DNA from: CAYPOY01 sp964412395
Lineage (GTDB): Bacteria > Chloroflexota > Anaerolineae > B4-G1
Length of the DNA stretch: 6,092 bases
Direction of reading: 5' to 3'
Assembly: GCA_964412395.1 (NCBI GenBank)
Contig: CAYPOY010000324.1
Location: forward strand, 1 to 6,092
Shown: piece after piece, positions 1 through 5,915 of the stretch
Position numbering within the stretch: the first letter of the stretch is position 1
Layout of the letters: every line of letters starts with the position of its first letter
Translations under genes and position numbers: made by a program
The notes under the pieces: model-generated
The model's database searches: none
The model's input: only the letters and a program-made list of their open reading frames with translations
Told to the model about the DNA's origin: nothing

Positions 1-965
1 GCACCCCGGTCGAAAACCGCCTCTCGGAACTGTGGTCCATCATGCAATTCCTCAATCCCGGCTACCTGGGCTCGCAGAAATCGTTCCGCACCCGCTTCGC
101 TTGGCCCATCGAGCGATACCAGGACCCAGAGGCAGCGGCGCGGCTGCGGAAATTGATCCAGCCTTTCATCCTGCGGCGCGTCAAGACCGATCCAACCATC
201 ATCCAGGACCTGCCGGAGAAACTGGAAAACAAGGTCTACTGCACGCTGACGCCGGAACAGGCGACGCTCTACCAGGCGGTGGTCGAGGATGCGATGCTCC
301 AGGTGGAGGAGGCGGAGGGCATCCAGCGGCGGGGGTTGGTCCTCTCGATGCTCCTGCGGCTGAAGCAAATCTGCAACCATCCGGCGCAGTTCCTGGGCGA
401 CGGCTCCGCTCTGCCAGACCGCTCCGGCAAACTAGCTCGCCTGGGGGAGATGCTGGAGGAGGTGCTGTCGGTGGGGGAGCGGGCGCTAGTCTTCACCCAG
501 TTCGCCGAGATGGGTGCGCTCCTCCAGACACATCTGCATGGACTGCTCGGTGGGGAGGTACTGTTCCTCTACGGAGGCACACCAGCCAAGCAGCGCGACC
601 GGATGATCGCCCGCTTCCAGGAGGAGCGGCACGGCCCGGCGATCTTCGTCCTCTCGCTCAAGGCTGGTGGCCTGGGGCTCAACCTGACCCGCGCCAACCA
701 CGTCTTCCACTTTGACCGCTGGTGGAACCCGGCGGTGGAGAACCAGGCCACCGACCGGGCCTTCCGCATCGGGCAGACGCGGGACGTGTGGGTGCACAAG
801 TTCGTCTGCGGCGGCACGTTGGAGGAGCGGATTGACGAATTGATCGAGAGCAAGAAGGCACTGGCGGAGAGCGTCATCGGCACAGGGGAGGCCTGGCTGA
901 CGGAACTGAACACCGACCAATTGCGGGAACTGGTCACACTGAGTCGGGAGGCAGTGGGAGACTAA
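1..965 (+). CDS. Snf2/RapA-family DEAD/DEAH-box helicase, C-terminal part (5' truncated by window edge)
   Basis: This is the C-terminal half of a superfamily 2 Snf2-type ATPase, a double-stranded nucleic acid translocase that remodels protein-DNA or RNA polymerase complexes in the cytoplasm. The reading frame is open from position 3, where it starts TPVENRLSELWSIMQF. This is the end of motif III (TGTPxEN) and the Snf2 segment that follows it, so the Walker A and DExH motifs lie left of the window. The helicase C lobe is complete: LVFTQF (motif IV) at about 487-504, the YGGT segment near 571, motif V KAGGLGLNLT at about 660-689, the Snf2 hallmark HFDRWWNPAVE at about 708-740, and motif VI QATDRAFRIGQ at about 744-776. 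The internal ATG at 42 is not the start. Bacterial Snf2 proteins are often encoded next to a SWIM zinc-finger gene, and one lies at 1628. The family is certain. The physiological role, such as RNA polymerase recycling, repair or defence, cannot be read from this fragment. Confidence 0.95.
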   Translation, partial: TPVENRLSELWSIMQFLNPGYLGSQKSFRTRFAWPIERYQDPEAAARLRKLIQPFILRRVKTDPTIIQDLPEKLENKVYCTLTPEQATLYQAVVEDAMLQVEEAEGIQRRGLVLSMLLRLKQICNHPAQFLGDGSALPDRSGKLARLGEMLEEVLSVGERALVFTQFAEMGALLQTHLHGLLGGEVLFLYGGTPAKQRDRMIARFQEERHGPAIFVLSLKAGGLGLNLTRANHVFHFDRWWNPAVENQATDRAFRIGQTRDVWVHKFVCGGTLEERIDELIESKKALAESVIGTGEAWLTELNTDQLRELVTLSREAVGD

Positions 966-973
966 CCCAGATT

Positions 974-979
974 GGAGGG
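974..979 (+). promoter_or_regulatory. Shine-Dalgarno GGAGGG that decides the start at 984
   Basis: GGAGGG lies four bases before ATG 984, inside the 18-base gap after the helicase stop codon. It favours ATG 984 over the in-frame TTG at 972, which overlaps the motif itself. Confidence 0.7.
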
Positions 980-983
980 CAGG

Positions 984-1358
984 ATGAGTGTAGATACGCA
1001 ACAACTGTCAGCAGTACTGGAGAAACTAACACCTGAAGAGAGCCGGATGGTGTTACTGTTTGCTGATTTCCTGGCCCAGCAGCGCAGACACGCTATAGAT
1101 GAACACACGGCACGGCGCAAGGTCAGCGCATGGCTGGTGCAAGAAGTCGGCAACCTTCTGATGGGGGGGGAACCTCGCTACATCGCGGGTGAGTACCCCG
1201 TGTGGCGGGTGCCGGTGGTAGTCAGTTATGGCCGCCGTGGGGTGGCCGCTTTCGTAGACGTGGATGCTCGAAACGGTACATTGCTGGTGCACGAACAAAC
1301 ACCGCAGGAGATCATTGCCAATGTCCAGGCCATGGTTGGCAGTCCCTCACCGGACTGA
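984..1358 (+). CDS. Small conserved-type protein of unknown function, probable partner of the C39-like peptidase relic
   Basis: I do not recognise a named family for this 124-residue protein. The N-terminal third (about residues 5-45) looks helical and charged (EKLTPEES, then FADFLAQQRRHAIDEHTARRK). The C-terminal part (about 50-118) looks alpha/beta: WLVQEVGNLLMGGEPRY, then YPVWRVPVVVSY, then a strand-turn-strand VAAFVDVDARNGTLLV and a closing helix. There is no signal peptide or membrane segment. From memory, small proteins with this W-x-VPV and DVDA-x-xG-x-LLV pattern tend to precede C39-like peptidase genes in Chloroflexota and cyanobacteria, and a peptidase remnant follows directly in the same frame. 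That pairing is inference. The DNA is visibly more AT-rich than the helicase gene. A run of eight G at 1163-1170 encodes part of MGGE and would break the frame if its length changed. The gene sits 18 bases after the helicase stop and is probably co-transcribed. Confidence 0.7.
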   Translation: MSVDTQQLSAVLEKLTPEESRMVLLFADFLAQQRRHAIDEHTARRKVSAWLVQEVGNLLMGGEPRYIAGEYPVWRVPVVVSYGRRGVAAFVDVDARNGTLLVHEQTPQEIIANVQAMVGSPSPD

Positions 1359-1373
1359 GGAGCTTACCGGCGG

Positions 1374-1631
1374 GTGCTTGCTGGCATGCTGCCAGTTGTG
1401 GTCATTGTCTCTGTACGGACAGGTGAGTTGCCTTACTGGGAGGAGGATGTACCGCATGCTGTCGTCGTGGTTGGGATTGACACGGCGACGGAAGTTGCAT
1501 ACGTCAACGATCCGGCGTTCGAGCATGCGCCGATCGCGGTTCCGGTGGGCGATTTTGTCCTGGCGTGGGATGCTCTGGGCAACCGGTGCGCGATGATAGG
1601 CCGGAGCACAGAGCGGGAGAGCACCGAATGA
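1374..1631 (+). pseudogene. C39-like cysteine peptidase, C-terminal remnant lacking the catalytic Cys region
   Basis: The peptide reads LPVVVIVSVRTGELPYW, then DVPHAVVVVGID and YVNDPAFEHAPIAV, then GDFVLAW. This is the second half of a Peptidase_C39_2 / papain-like fold. It keeps the catalytic His (VPHAV, about residue 28) and the Asn-Asp of YVNDP (about 45-46). The N-terminal half, with the Gln and catalytic Cys helix (roughly 90-120 residues in intact members), is missing. The frame runs back only to the TGA that ends the preceding gene at 1356-1358, and no other frame supplies the missing part. GAGGAG just after that TGA (1357-1362) may be the old ribosome-binding site, so a deletion between about 1363 and 1375 is the simplest explanation. 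GTG 1374 and ATG 1386 are possible starts if anything is translated. The end overlaps the SWIM gene start (ATGA, 1628-1631). An expressed Cys-less fragment cannot be excluded. Confidence 0.65.
1615..1620 (+). promoter_or_regulatory. Shine-Dalgarno-like GGGAGA for the SWIM gene
   Basis: GGGAGA lies seven bases before ATG 1628, which supports that start over the upstream in-frame GTG at 1565. That GTG would add 21 residues lying over the end of the peptidase remnant. Confidence 0.55.
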
Positions 1632-2548
1632 GCCGCAGGAGATACAGCAACTACTGGGGCTACTTCCCCAAATCCAAACCAATCCCGGTCGAGGATGGCA
1701 TCAAGGCGCACACACAGCGCGGGCAGTTCGGGAAGAATTGGTGGGCGCGGCGCTGGATCGAGGTACTGCAATCCTTCGGCTGGAGTAACCGCTTGCAGCG
1801 CGGTCGCACCTACGCCCGCAAGGGCCAGGTGCTGAACATTGACGTGCGCCCGGGGCGGGTCAATGCCCGCGTGCAGGGCTCCCGCCGCAAACCCTACACC
1901 GTGCGCATCGAGATCGCGCCGCTGAGCGACGATCAGTGGGAGCAAGCAATTGACGCCATGGCTCAGCAGGCACTCTTCGCCGCCCAACTTCTGGCGGGCG
2001 AGATGCCACCGGAGATCGAGCAGGCATTCCAGGCTGCCGGTGTCTCCCTCTTCCCCGCCAGCCACGACGTCGCGATGAGTTGCTCCTGCCCTGACTGGGC
2101 GGTCCCTTGCAAGCACATCGCCGCCGTCTACTACCTGCTGGGAGAGGAATTCGACCGTGACCCGTTCCTCCTGTTCATACTGCGGGGCCGCACCCGCGAG
2201 CAGGTGATGGAGGCGTTGCGGGCCCGCCGTGCCGCCAGCGCCCCGGTCGCCGAGGAGGCTGCGCCAGAGGAGGAGCCGGAGGCCCAGGCGGAGCCGCTGG
2301 AGGCGGACCTGCCCCACTTCTGGGAACCGCAGGAGAGCCTGGGGGGCTTCCGCGTGACCGTCTCGCCGCCACCGGTGGAGACCGCGCTCCTGAAGCGGCT
2401 CGGTCCACCCCCCTTCTCCCGTCGCCCCGAGGCGTTCGTCGGCGCGCTCACCCTGGCCTACGCCGCCGTCACCGACCGGGCACTGGCGCTGGCTTTCGGA
2501 GAGGATCAGCTTGCGAATGGCGAATGGCGAATAGTGAATGGCGAATAG
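1628..2548 (+). CDS. SWIM zinc-finger protein, partner of Snf2 helicase
   Basis: This 306-residue cytoplasmic protein carries a SWIM zinc finger, CxCx6CxH, at C152, C154, C161 and H163 (SCSCPDWAVPCKH). SWIM domains bind nucleic acid or protein. In bacteria they commonly occur in stand-alone proteins encoded beside Snf2 ATPases, as in B. subtilis ywqB next to ywqA. The N-terminal stretch with KNWWARRWIEVLQSF and GRTYARKGQV (about 35-70), then strands up to RIEIAPL (about 99), is typical of these proteins. After the finger comes ILRGRTREQVMEALRARR, an acidic Ala/Glu/Pro-rich linker (about 202-228) and a C-terminal segment ending near residue 295. The last 11 residues (296-306, ANGEWRIVNGE) are encoded by the heptamer array and are unlikely to be ancestral. 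ATG 1628 is chosen because it overlaps the preceding TGA as ATGA, has GGGAGA upstream and gives the expected MSRRRYSNYWGYFP start. The role is inferred from the helicase partnership. Confidence 0.9.
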   Translation: MSRRRYSNYWGYFPKSKPIPVEDGIKAHTQRGQFGKNWWARRWIEVLQSFGWSNRLQRGRTYARKGQVLNIDVRPGRVNARVQGSRRKPYTVRIEIAPLSDDQWEQAIDAMAQQALFAAQLLAGEMPPEIEQAFQAAGVSLFPASHDVAMSCSCPDWAVPCKHIAAVYYLLGEEFDRDPFLLFILRGRTREQVMEALRARRAASAPVAEEAAPEEEPEAQAEPLEADLPHFWEPQESLGGFRVTVSPPPVETALLKRLGPPPFSRRPEAFVGALTLAYAAVTDRALALAFGEDQLANGEWRIVNGE

Positions 2549-2568
2549 TGAATGGCGAATAGCGAACA
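2513..2568 (+). repeat. Tandem heptamer array, 8 units of GYGAAYR, spanning a gene junction
   Basis: Eight contiguous 7-base units follow G[CT]GAA[TC][AG]: gcgaatg, gcgaatg, gcgaata, gtgaatg, gcgaata, gtgaatg, gcgaata, gcgaaca. The array encodes the last 11 residues and stop of the SWIM gene, a second in-frame stop (TGA 2549-2551), and the ATG and first residues of the lipoprotein gene. On the other strand it reads as ATTCGCC/ATTCACT heptamers, a type of dispersed simple repeat that I recall from several bacterial genomes. Its units differ at two or three positions, as expected for slippage plus drift. Confidence 0.85.
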
Positions 2569-3979
2569 GGCCTCTCTCGCAATAGTCGCCCTGCTCCTTG
2601 GCCTGCTTGTAGGCACGGGCTGTGCGCCTATCCCCACCGCTACTCTCTCCCCTACGTCCACTACACCGCCGACGGACACCCCGACGCACACGCCCTCCCC
2701 AGTCCCTACGGCCACACCTACCCTTACCCCTACATCCACCCCAACACCTGCCGCTACGGCGACCTCTACCCCCACCGCTACGCCTGTCCCGCCTACTGCC
2801 ACACCTGCTCCTACCTCCACACTCGCCCCGCCTACTGCCACGCCCGCGCCACCGACCGCCCCGCCGGCACCTGCTCCGCCTCCCTTCGTCCCTGTTCCCC
2901 CATCCGGGCGGGCATTCGCTACCCTGGACGACTTCTGGGCCGGGGCTGCCGAGTGGGTGCTGGAATCGTTTGACGTGGGCCTGCCCGTGGGCGAATCGGA
3001 CACCGTCTACCGGGGCGGAGGTGAGTTCTGGTCCTATCTGCACGCCAGCCACCGGTCGGCGGGCGTGATAGATAAGTGTGGCGATCCCGTCCCCTTCCCC
3101 GGCTGCGTCACGTTGTGGAAGAGCCACGACGGGGGGCTCCACTTTGCCCTCGAAAGTCCCCGCTGCCTCTTCCCCTGCACTGCCTGTCCGTGCGACTCCG
3201 GGCTGGACCACGTCCAACAACAGCAATACCCGCGCGTCTTCTTCGATACTGACAGCGTCTACATCGTCTACGAGTGGGGAGCGGGCACCTCCCTACGTAC
3301 CTCCGCCGATGGCCTCCAATGGTCGGCCGAGGCTCGCGTGCCCGGCACCGGGGCATGGCATGCCGAACAGGGCTCGTGCACCGAGGCAGAATCCATCGGC
3401 AAGCACCCCCACATCTACTCGGAGCTGGAGTTCGAGTGCCTGGTGGGCGCGCCGCCGGGTATCTACATCGAGGGCGACTTGCTCTACGTCTTCGTCGGCC
3501 TGGGGCGAGCGCCAGGACACATGGGCTGCTACGTGGGCGACAAGTACGCCGGGGCGGGGGGCTTGCGCAAGTGCGCGTCCAACCCGCTCTTTGGAGCGGA
3601 ACTCGGCTACGGGCCGGTAGATGCCCTGGGAGCGGCGGCCAACCCCTACTTCGAGTTCCGCACCATCTCCTCGGCCGACGTGGTGCAGGTGGGTGACCAC
3701 TGCTACATGGCCTACGAAGGAGTGCGCGGCCCCAGCGACCCCACCGTCGTGGACGACCAGTTCGGGCTAGGGTTTGCCCGCAGCGTGGGGCCGGCCATTG
3801 ACGGGCCGTGGGAGAAGTACCCCGGCAACCCGGTGATTATGGACCTGGCCAACAATTGGGGCATCGGCCACGCTGATATCGTCATCGTCGGCCCGGCCAC
3901 CTACTTATACACGGCCACCTCGACCACCACTCGTGGGCGTTACGTGCTAGTACGGCGTCAACAGCTCACGAACCGCTGA
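2552..3979 (+). CDS. Predicted lipoprotein with Thr/Pro-rich linker and Cys-rich beta-propeller-like domain
   Basis: This 475-residue protein is predicted to be exported and anchored by a lipid. Residues 9-20 are hydrophobic (LAIVALLLGLLV), followed by GTGC with C24 as the likely lipidated Cys. The lipobox is imperfect, with Gly at -3. Residues 25 to about 118 are almost only Thr, Pro, Ala and Ser, a typical extracellular spacer that may be glycosylated. The rest (about 122-475) resembles a five-bladed propeller of glycoside hydrolase type. It has two Asp-box-like turns (SHDGGLHF at 191-198, SADGLQW at 251-257), then GPWEKYPGNPVI (418-429) and GIGHADIVIV (437-446), which recall GH43/GH32/GH130-like proteins. 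The mature domain has 11 Cys, including CLFPCTACPC at 205-214, which suggests several disulfides. Catalytic residues cannot be assigned, so a sugar-binding or glycosidase role is only inferred. The first residues come from the heptamer array and no Shine-Dalgarno is visible. The preceding stop is three bases away, so re-initiation is possible. Confidence 0.8.
   Translation: MANSEQASLAIVALLLGLLVGTGCAPIPTATLSPTSTTPPTDTPTHTPSPVPTATPTLTPTSTPTPAATATSTPTATPVPPTATPAPTSTLAPPTATPAPPTAPPAPAPPPFVPVPPSGRAFATLDDFWAGAAEWVLESFDVGLPVGESDTVYRGGGEFWSYLHASHRSAGVIDKCGDPVPFPGCVTLWKSHDGGLHFALESPRCLFPCTACPCDSGLDHVQQQQYPRVFFDTDSVYIVYEWGAGTSLRTSADGLQWSAEARVPGTGAWHAEQGSCTEAESIGKHPHIYSELEFECLVGAPPGIYIEGDLLYVFVGLGRAPGHMGCYVGDKYAGAGGLRKCASNPLFGAELGYGPVDALGAAANPYFEFRTISSADVVQVGDHCYMAYEGVRGPSDPTVVDDQFGLGFARSVGPAIDGPWEKYPGNPVIMDLANNWGIGHADIVIVGPATYLYTATSTTTRGRYVLVRRQQLTNR
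2624..2905 (+). repeat. Low-complexity Thr/Pro codon tract inside the lipoprotein gene
   Basis: This C-rich, G-poor coding stretch is built mostly from ACN and CCN codons and encodes residues 25-118. It contains a 15-base direct repeat, CCCGCCTACTGCCAC, at 2788-2802 and 2827-2841. The spacing of 39 bases (13 codons) keeps the frame and points to growth by duplication. Confidence 0.8.
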
Positions 3980-3982
3980 ACC

Positions 3983-3987
3983 GGAGG
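3983..3987 (+). promoter_or_regulatory. Shine-Dalgarno GGAGG of the epimerase gene
   Basis: GGAGG followed by AAAACT sits six bases before ATG 3994, in the 14-base gap after the lipoprotein stop. This is the strongest ribosome-binding site in the window. Confidence 0.8.
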
Positions 3988-3993
3988 AAAACT

Positions 3994-4398
3994 ATGCCCC
4001 CATCCATCCACCACATCGCCATCGCCGTCCACGACCTGGACGCGGCACTGGCTTTTTACCGCGACATCCTGGGGCTGGAGGTAACCGAGCGCCACGAGGT
4101 ACCCGAGGAGGGGGTCGAGATCGCCTTCCTGCCCGCTGGCGAGGGAGAGATCGAGTTACTCAGGCCTCTGGACAAAGAAAGCGGCGTAGCCCGCTTTTTG
4201 GAGAAGCGCGGCGAGGGACTTCACCATGTCTGCCTGGCGGTGGAGGACATCGAGGCGGCAATGGAGCAGTTACGGGCGGCCGGGGCGCGGCTGTTGAGCG
4301 AGGGGCCTCGCGTCAACGTTCATGGCACCCGTTACGTCTTCGTCCATCCCAAATCTGCCCACGGCGTGCTGCTGGAACTGTACGAGGCAGCGGAATGA
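3994..4398 (+). CDS. mce: Methylmalonyl-CoA epimerase (VOC superfamily)
   Basis: This 134-residue protein of two glyoxalase/VOC beta-alpha-beta-beta-beta modules probably interconverts (2R)- and (2S)-methylmalonyl-CoA in propionyl-CoA metabolism. The first module opens with HHIAIAVHDLDAALAFYRDILGLEV (residues 6-30) and the second with GLHHVCLAVEDIEAAMEQL (75-93). Likely metal ligands are H7, E54 (EIELL), H78 and E128 (VLLELYE), matching the family pattern. The RFLEKRGEGLHHVCLAV segment and the length fit known epimerases well, better than lactoylglutathione lyase. The gene follows the lipoprotein gene closely with its own strong Shine-Dalgarno, so the two may share a transcript although their functions look unrelated. 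No mutase or propionyl-CoA carboxylase gene is in the window, so the specificity rests on the sequence alone. Another VOC activity remains possible. Confidence 0.88.
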   Translation: MPPSIHHIAIAVHDLDAALAFYRDILGLEVTERHEVPEEGVEIAFLPAGEGEIELLRPLDKESGVARFLEKRGEGLHHVCLAVEDIEAAMEQLRAAGARLLSEGPRVNVHGTRYVFVHPKSAHGVLLELYEAAE

Positions 4399-4455
4399 GG
4401 ATTCGGTATGTCGCCCTGCTCGCGTCGGGCGAAGAGGTGCAGGGGGAAAACAGCC

Positions 4456-4487
4456 AAGAAAACAGGGGCGCGATGACCGCGCCCCTG
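4456..4487 (-). terminator. Rho-independent terminator of the sensor kinase gene
   Basis: A perfect 10-bp stem is formed by CAGGGGCGCG (4463-4472) and CGCGCCCCTG (4478-4487) around the 5-base loop ATGAC. Read on the minus strand, it begins 18 bases after the kinase stop and is followed by TTTTCTT. On the plus strand it lies 64 bases after the epimerase stop, but the tail there is not T-rich, so it would serve that side less well. Confidence 0.85.
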
Positions 4488-4505
4488 CGTGTTCAGCTAA
4501 ACGGC

Positions 4506-5711
4506 TCAGTGCCCGGTATCCCTTTGAGCCTTAGGGATGGCGAAGATGAAGCGGCTTCCGCTCCCCTCCGGACCGTCTTCGACCCAGATGCGCCCGCCGT
4601 GGGCCTCTACAGCCATCCGGCAGAAGGCCAACCCAAGCCCTGACCCTCTCCTGGTTCCCATCTGTCCCTGCACCTGAGTAAACTTCTCGAAGATGCGCGC
4701 CCGCTCCTCTAAAGGAATACCGGAGCCGGTATCTGCCACCTCTACCCGCACCTCCTCCGCCTCGGGATGAGCTTCCACCCACACCCGCCCCCCGCTGGGT
4801 GTGAATTTGAGCGCGTTGTCCAAGAGGTTGAACAACACCCGCTGAAGGACATCGTGGTCGCCCAGAACCATGGGCAGGCCCGCCGGCAGCCGGCTCTCCA
4901 GCGTCACATCGTCGGTCTTGGACAGGGGACGCTCTTCCGCCATCACCTCTTCGATCAGGAGGGTCAAGTCCAGCGGCAGGAGCTGGAGCGCCATCTCTCC
5001 CTCCGCCAGGTGGGCGATGTCCAGCAAGGTGTCCACCAGACGCCGCATCCGCCGTACCGACCGCTCCATCGTCTCCATCACCGTGGTCACGTATTCCGGC
5101 TCAGCCTCAGCGACTGGCGTGCGCCTCAGCAAGTCCAGACCAGTAGAGATCACTCCCAGGGGACTGCGGAGATCGTGAACGATCATGTCGGCCAACTCCT
5201 CTCGCAGGCGCAGAAGCTCCTCTAGCTGCGCTTTCTGAGAGCTTAGTGCCTGAACCCGGTACACGGCCTCCCGGTACGACCGGCCGAGCGTGACCCGCAC
5301 GACGTCCGCATCGGTGAGCCGGTCACCAACCGTGCAGATAACCTCCGCCGCCAGGGCCGGTGCCTCCTTCAGGGCTCGGCGGAAGTTGGCCTCGGAGATG
5401 TGGATGACATGGGATTCCTCCCCGGCGCTCACCGTAGTTGCGCGGGGCCGTCCAGTAGTGGCCCCGAGCTCACCCACCATCTCTCCTGGCGCGATAACCG
5501 CAAGAAGATAAGAGTCGTCTTGCTCCTCCCGGTAGACTCCCAGTCGCCCCCTCTTGAGGTAGTACACACCATCGCTCACCGAGCCCTGGCGGAACAACAC
5601 CTCGCCCGGGGAGAGCTTTCTGTCCTTCCCATACTGTTGCAAGATCTCGTCAAGCTTATTCATCTTAACACCAACCAAATCAAGTTGCTGTCGTTCATCT
5701 TCCTCCATCAT
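4506..5711 (-). CDS. Cytoplasmic sensor histidine kinase with N-terminal cyclic-nucleotide-binding domain
   Basis: This soluble histidine kinase has 401 residues from ATG 5711. Residues below use that numbering. About 28-125 form a Crp-like cNMP-binding fold (LSPGEVLFRQGSVSDGVYYLKRGRLGV). Its phosphate-binding cassette, GELGATTGRPRATT, keeps the Glu (81) and Arg (90) that contact cAMP or cGMP in the family, so ligand binding is plausible. A helical linker (about 140-175) leads to HisKA with the phospho-accepting H179 in MIVHDLRSPLGVI. HATPase_c follows, with N-box LFNLLDNALKFTP (about 293-305), G1 ADTGSGIP (326-333), F-box IFEKFTQ (340-346) and G2 GSGLGLAF (356-363), all intact. There is no membrane segment, signal peptide or receiver domain, and no response regulator gene nearby, so its partner is unknown. 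Starts at GTG 5726 and ATG 5663 are possible; 5711 has a weak GGTGGG upstream. The gene has its own promoter and terminator. Confidence 0.93.
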   Translation of the reverse strand: MMEEDERQQLDLVGVKMNKLDEILQQYGKDRKLSPGEVLFRQGSVSDGVYYLKRGRLGVYREEQDDSYLLAVIAPGEMVGELGATTGRPRATTVSAGEESHVIHISEANFRRALKEAPALAAEVICTVGDRLTDADVVRVTLGRSYREAVYRVQALSSQKAQLEELLRLREELADMIVHDLRSPLGVISTGLDLLRRTPVAEAEPEYVTTVMETMERSVRRMRRLVDTLLDIAHLAEGEMALQLLPLDLTLLIEEVMAEERPLSKTDDVTLESRLPAGLPMVLGDHDVLQRVLFNLLDNALKFTPSGGRVWVEAHPEAEEVRVEVADTGSGIPLEERARIFEKFTQVQGQMGTRRGSGLGLAFCRMAVEAHGGRIWVEDGPEGSGSRFIFAIPKAQRDTGH

Positions 5712-5825
5712 TGAGGGGCCCACCACGCATGAAATGTAACGCGTAAGTGTGAGCGTGACTACGTTTTACACTTGAATGTCATAGCAGACTCCACCCATTT
5801 CGCAGATTTCAAGTGCACCTGGCAT

Positions 5826-5854
5826 AGTATAGTTTAAGTTCGCGTGAAAGTCAA
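5826..5854 (-). promoter_or_regulatory. Sigma70-like promoter for the sensor kinase gene
   Basis: On the minus strand, TTGACT (5854-5849) and TATACT (5831-5826) are separated by exactly 17 bases, each with one mismatch to consensus. Transcription would start near 5819, giving a leader of about 108 bases before ATG 5711. Confidence 0.65.
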
Positions 5855-5915
5855 ACCTCCGTGCTCACTCACGTAAAATGAGACCGAAGCGGTATGGTTA
5901 GCTCAATTGACTTCC

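Noticed and set aside
32..715. Plus-strand open frame of 227 codons overlapping the helicase
   Set aside because: It is in another frame of a clearly conserved Snf2 domain. The product is Gly/Pro/Ala-rich with no recognisable motif.
1356..1374. TGA read-through or selenocysteine joining the small gene to the peptidase fragment in the same frame
   Set aside because: The peptidase remnant begins in the middle of its fold and no Sec-type hairpin was evident. Deletion of the peptidase 5' half explains the arrangement more simply.
2513..2568. Possible CRISPR array or origin iterons
   Set aside because: The units are seven bases, contiguous, without spacers, and lie partly in coding sequence. No cas or replication gene is near.
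1433..3226. Long open frame of 597 codons on the minus strand
   Set aside because: It lies antisense to the peptidase relic, the SWIM gene and the lipoprotein gene. Its product is low-complexity (Arg/Gly-rich where it opposes the Thr/Pro codons) and includes the translated heptamers. It is a by-product of GC-rich coding DNA.
4395..4643. Plus-strand ORF of 82 codons beginning at the ATGA overlap with the epimerase stop
   Set aside because: It runs through the terminator hairpin and into the antisense of the conserved kinase ATPase domain. Its sequence has no family features.
4767..5225. Plus-strand open frame of 152 codons
   Set aside because: It is antisense to the conserved HisKA/HATPase region of the kinase, with a His/Gln-rich product typical of a shadow frame.
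5745..5772. Possible Crp operator (TGTGA-like half at 5748) in the kinase leader
   Set aside because: The second half does not match TCACA at the required spacing. Only a short AAGTGT/ACACTT inverted repeat remains, so no regulator is claimed.
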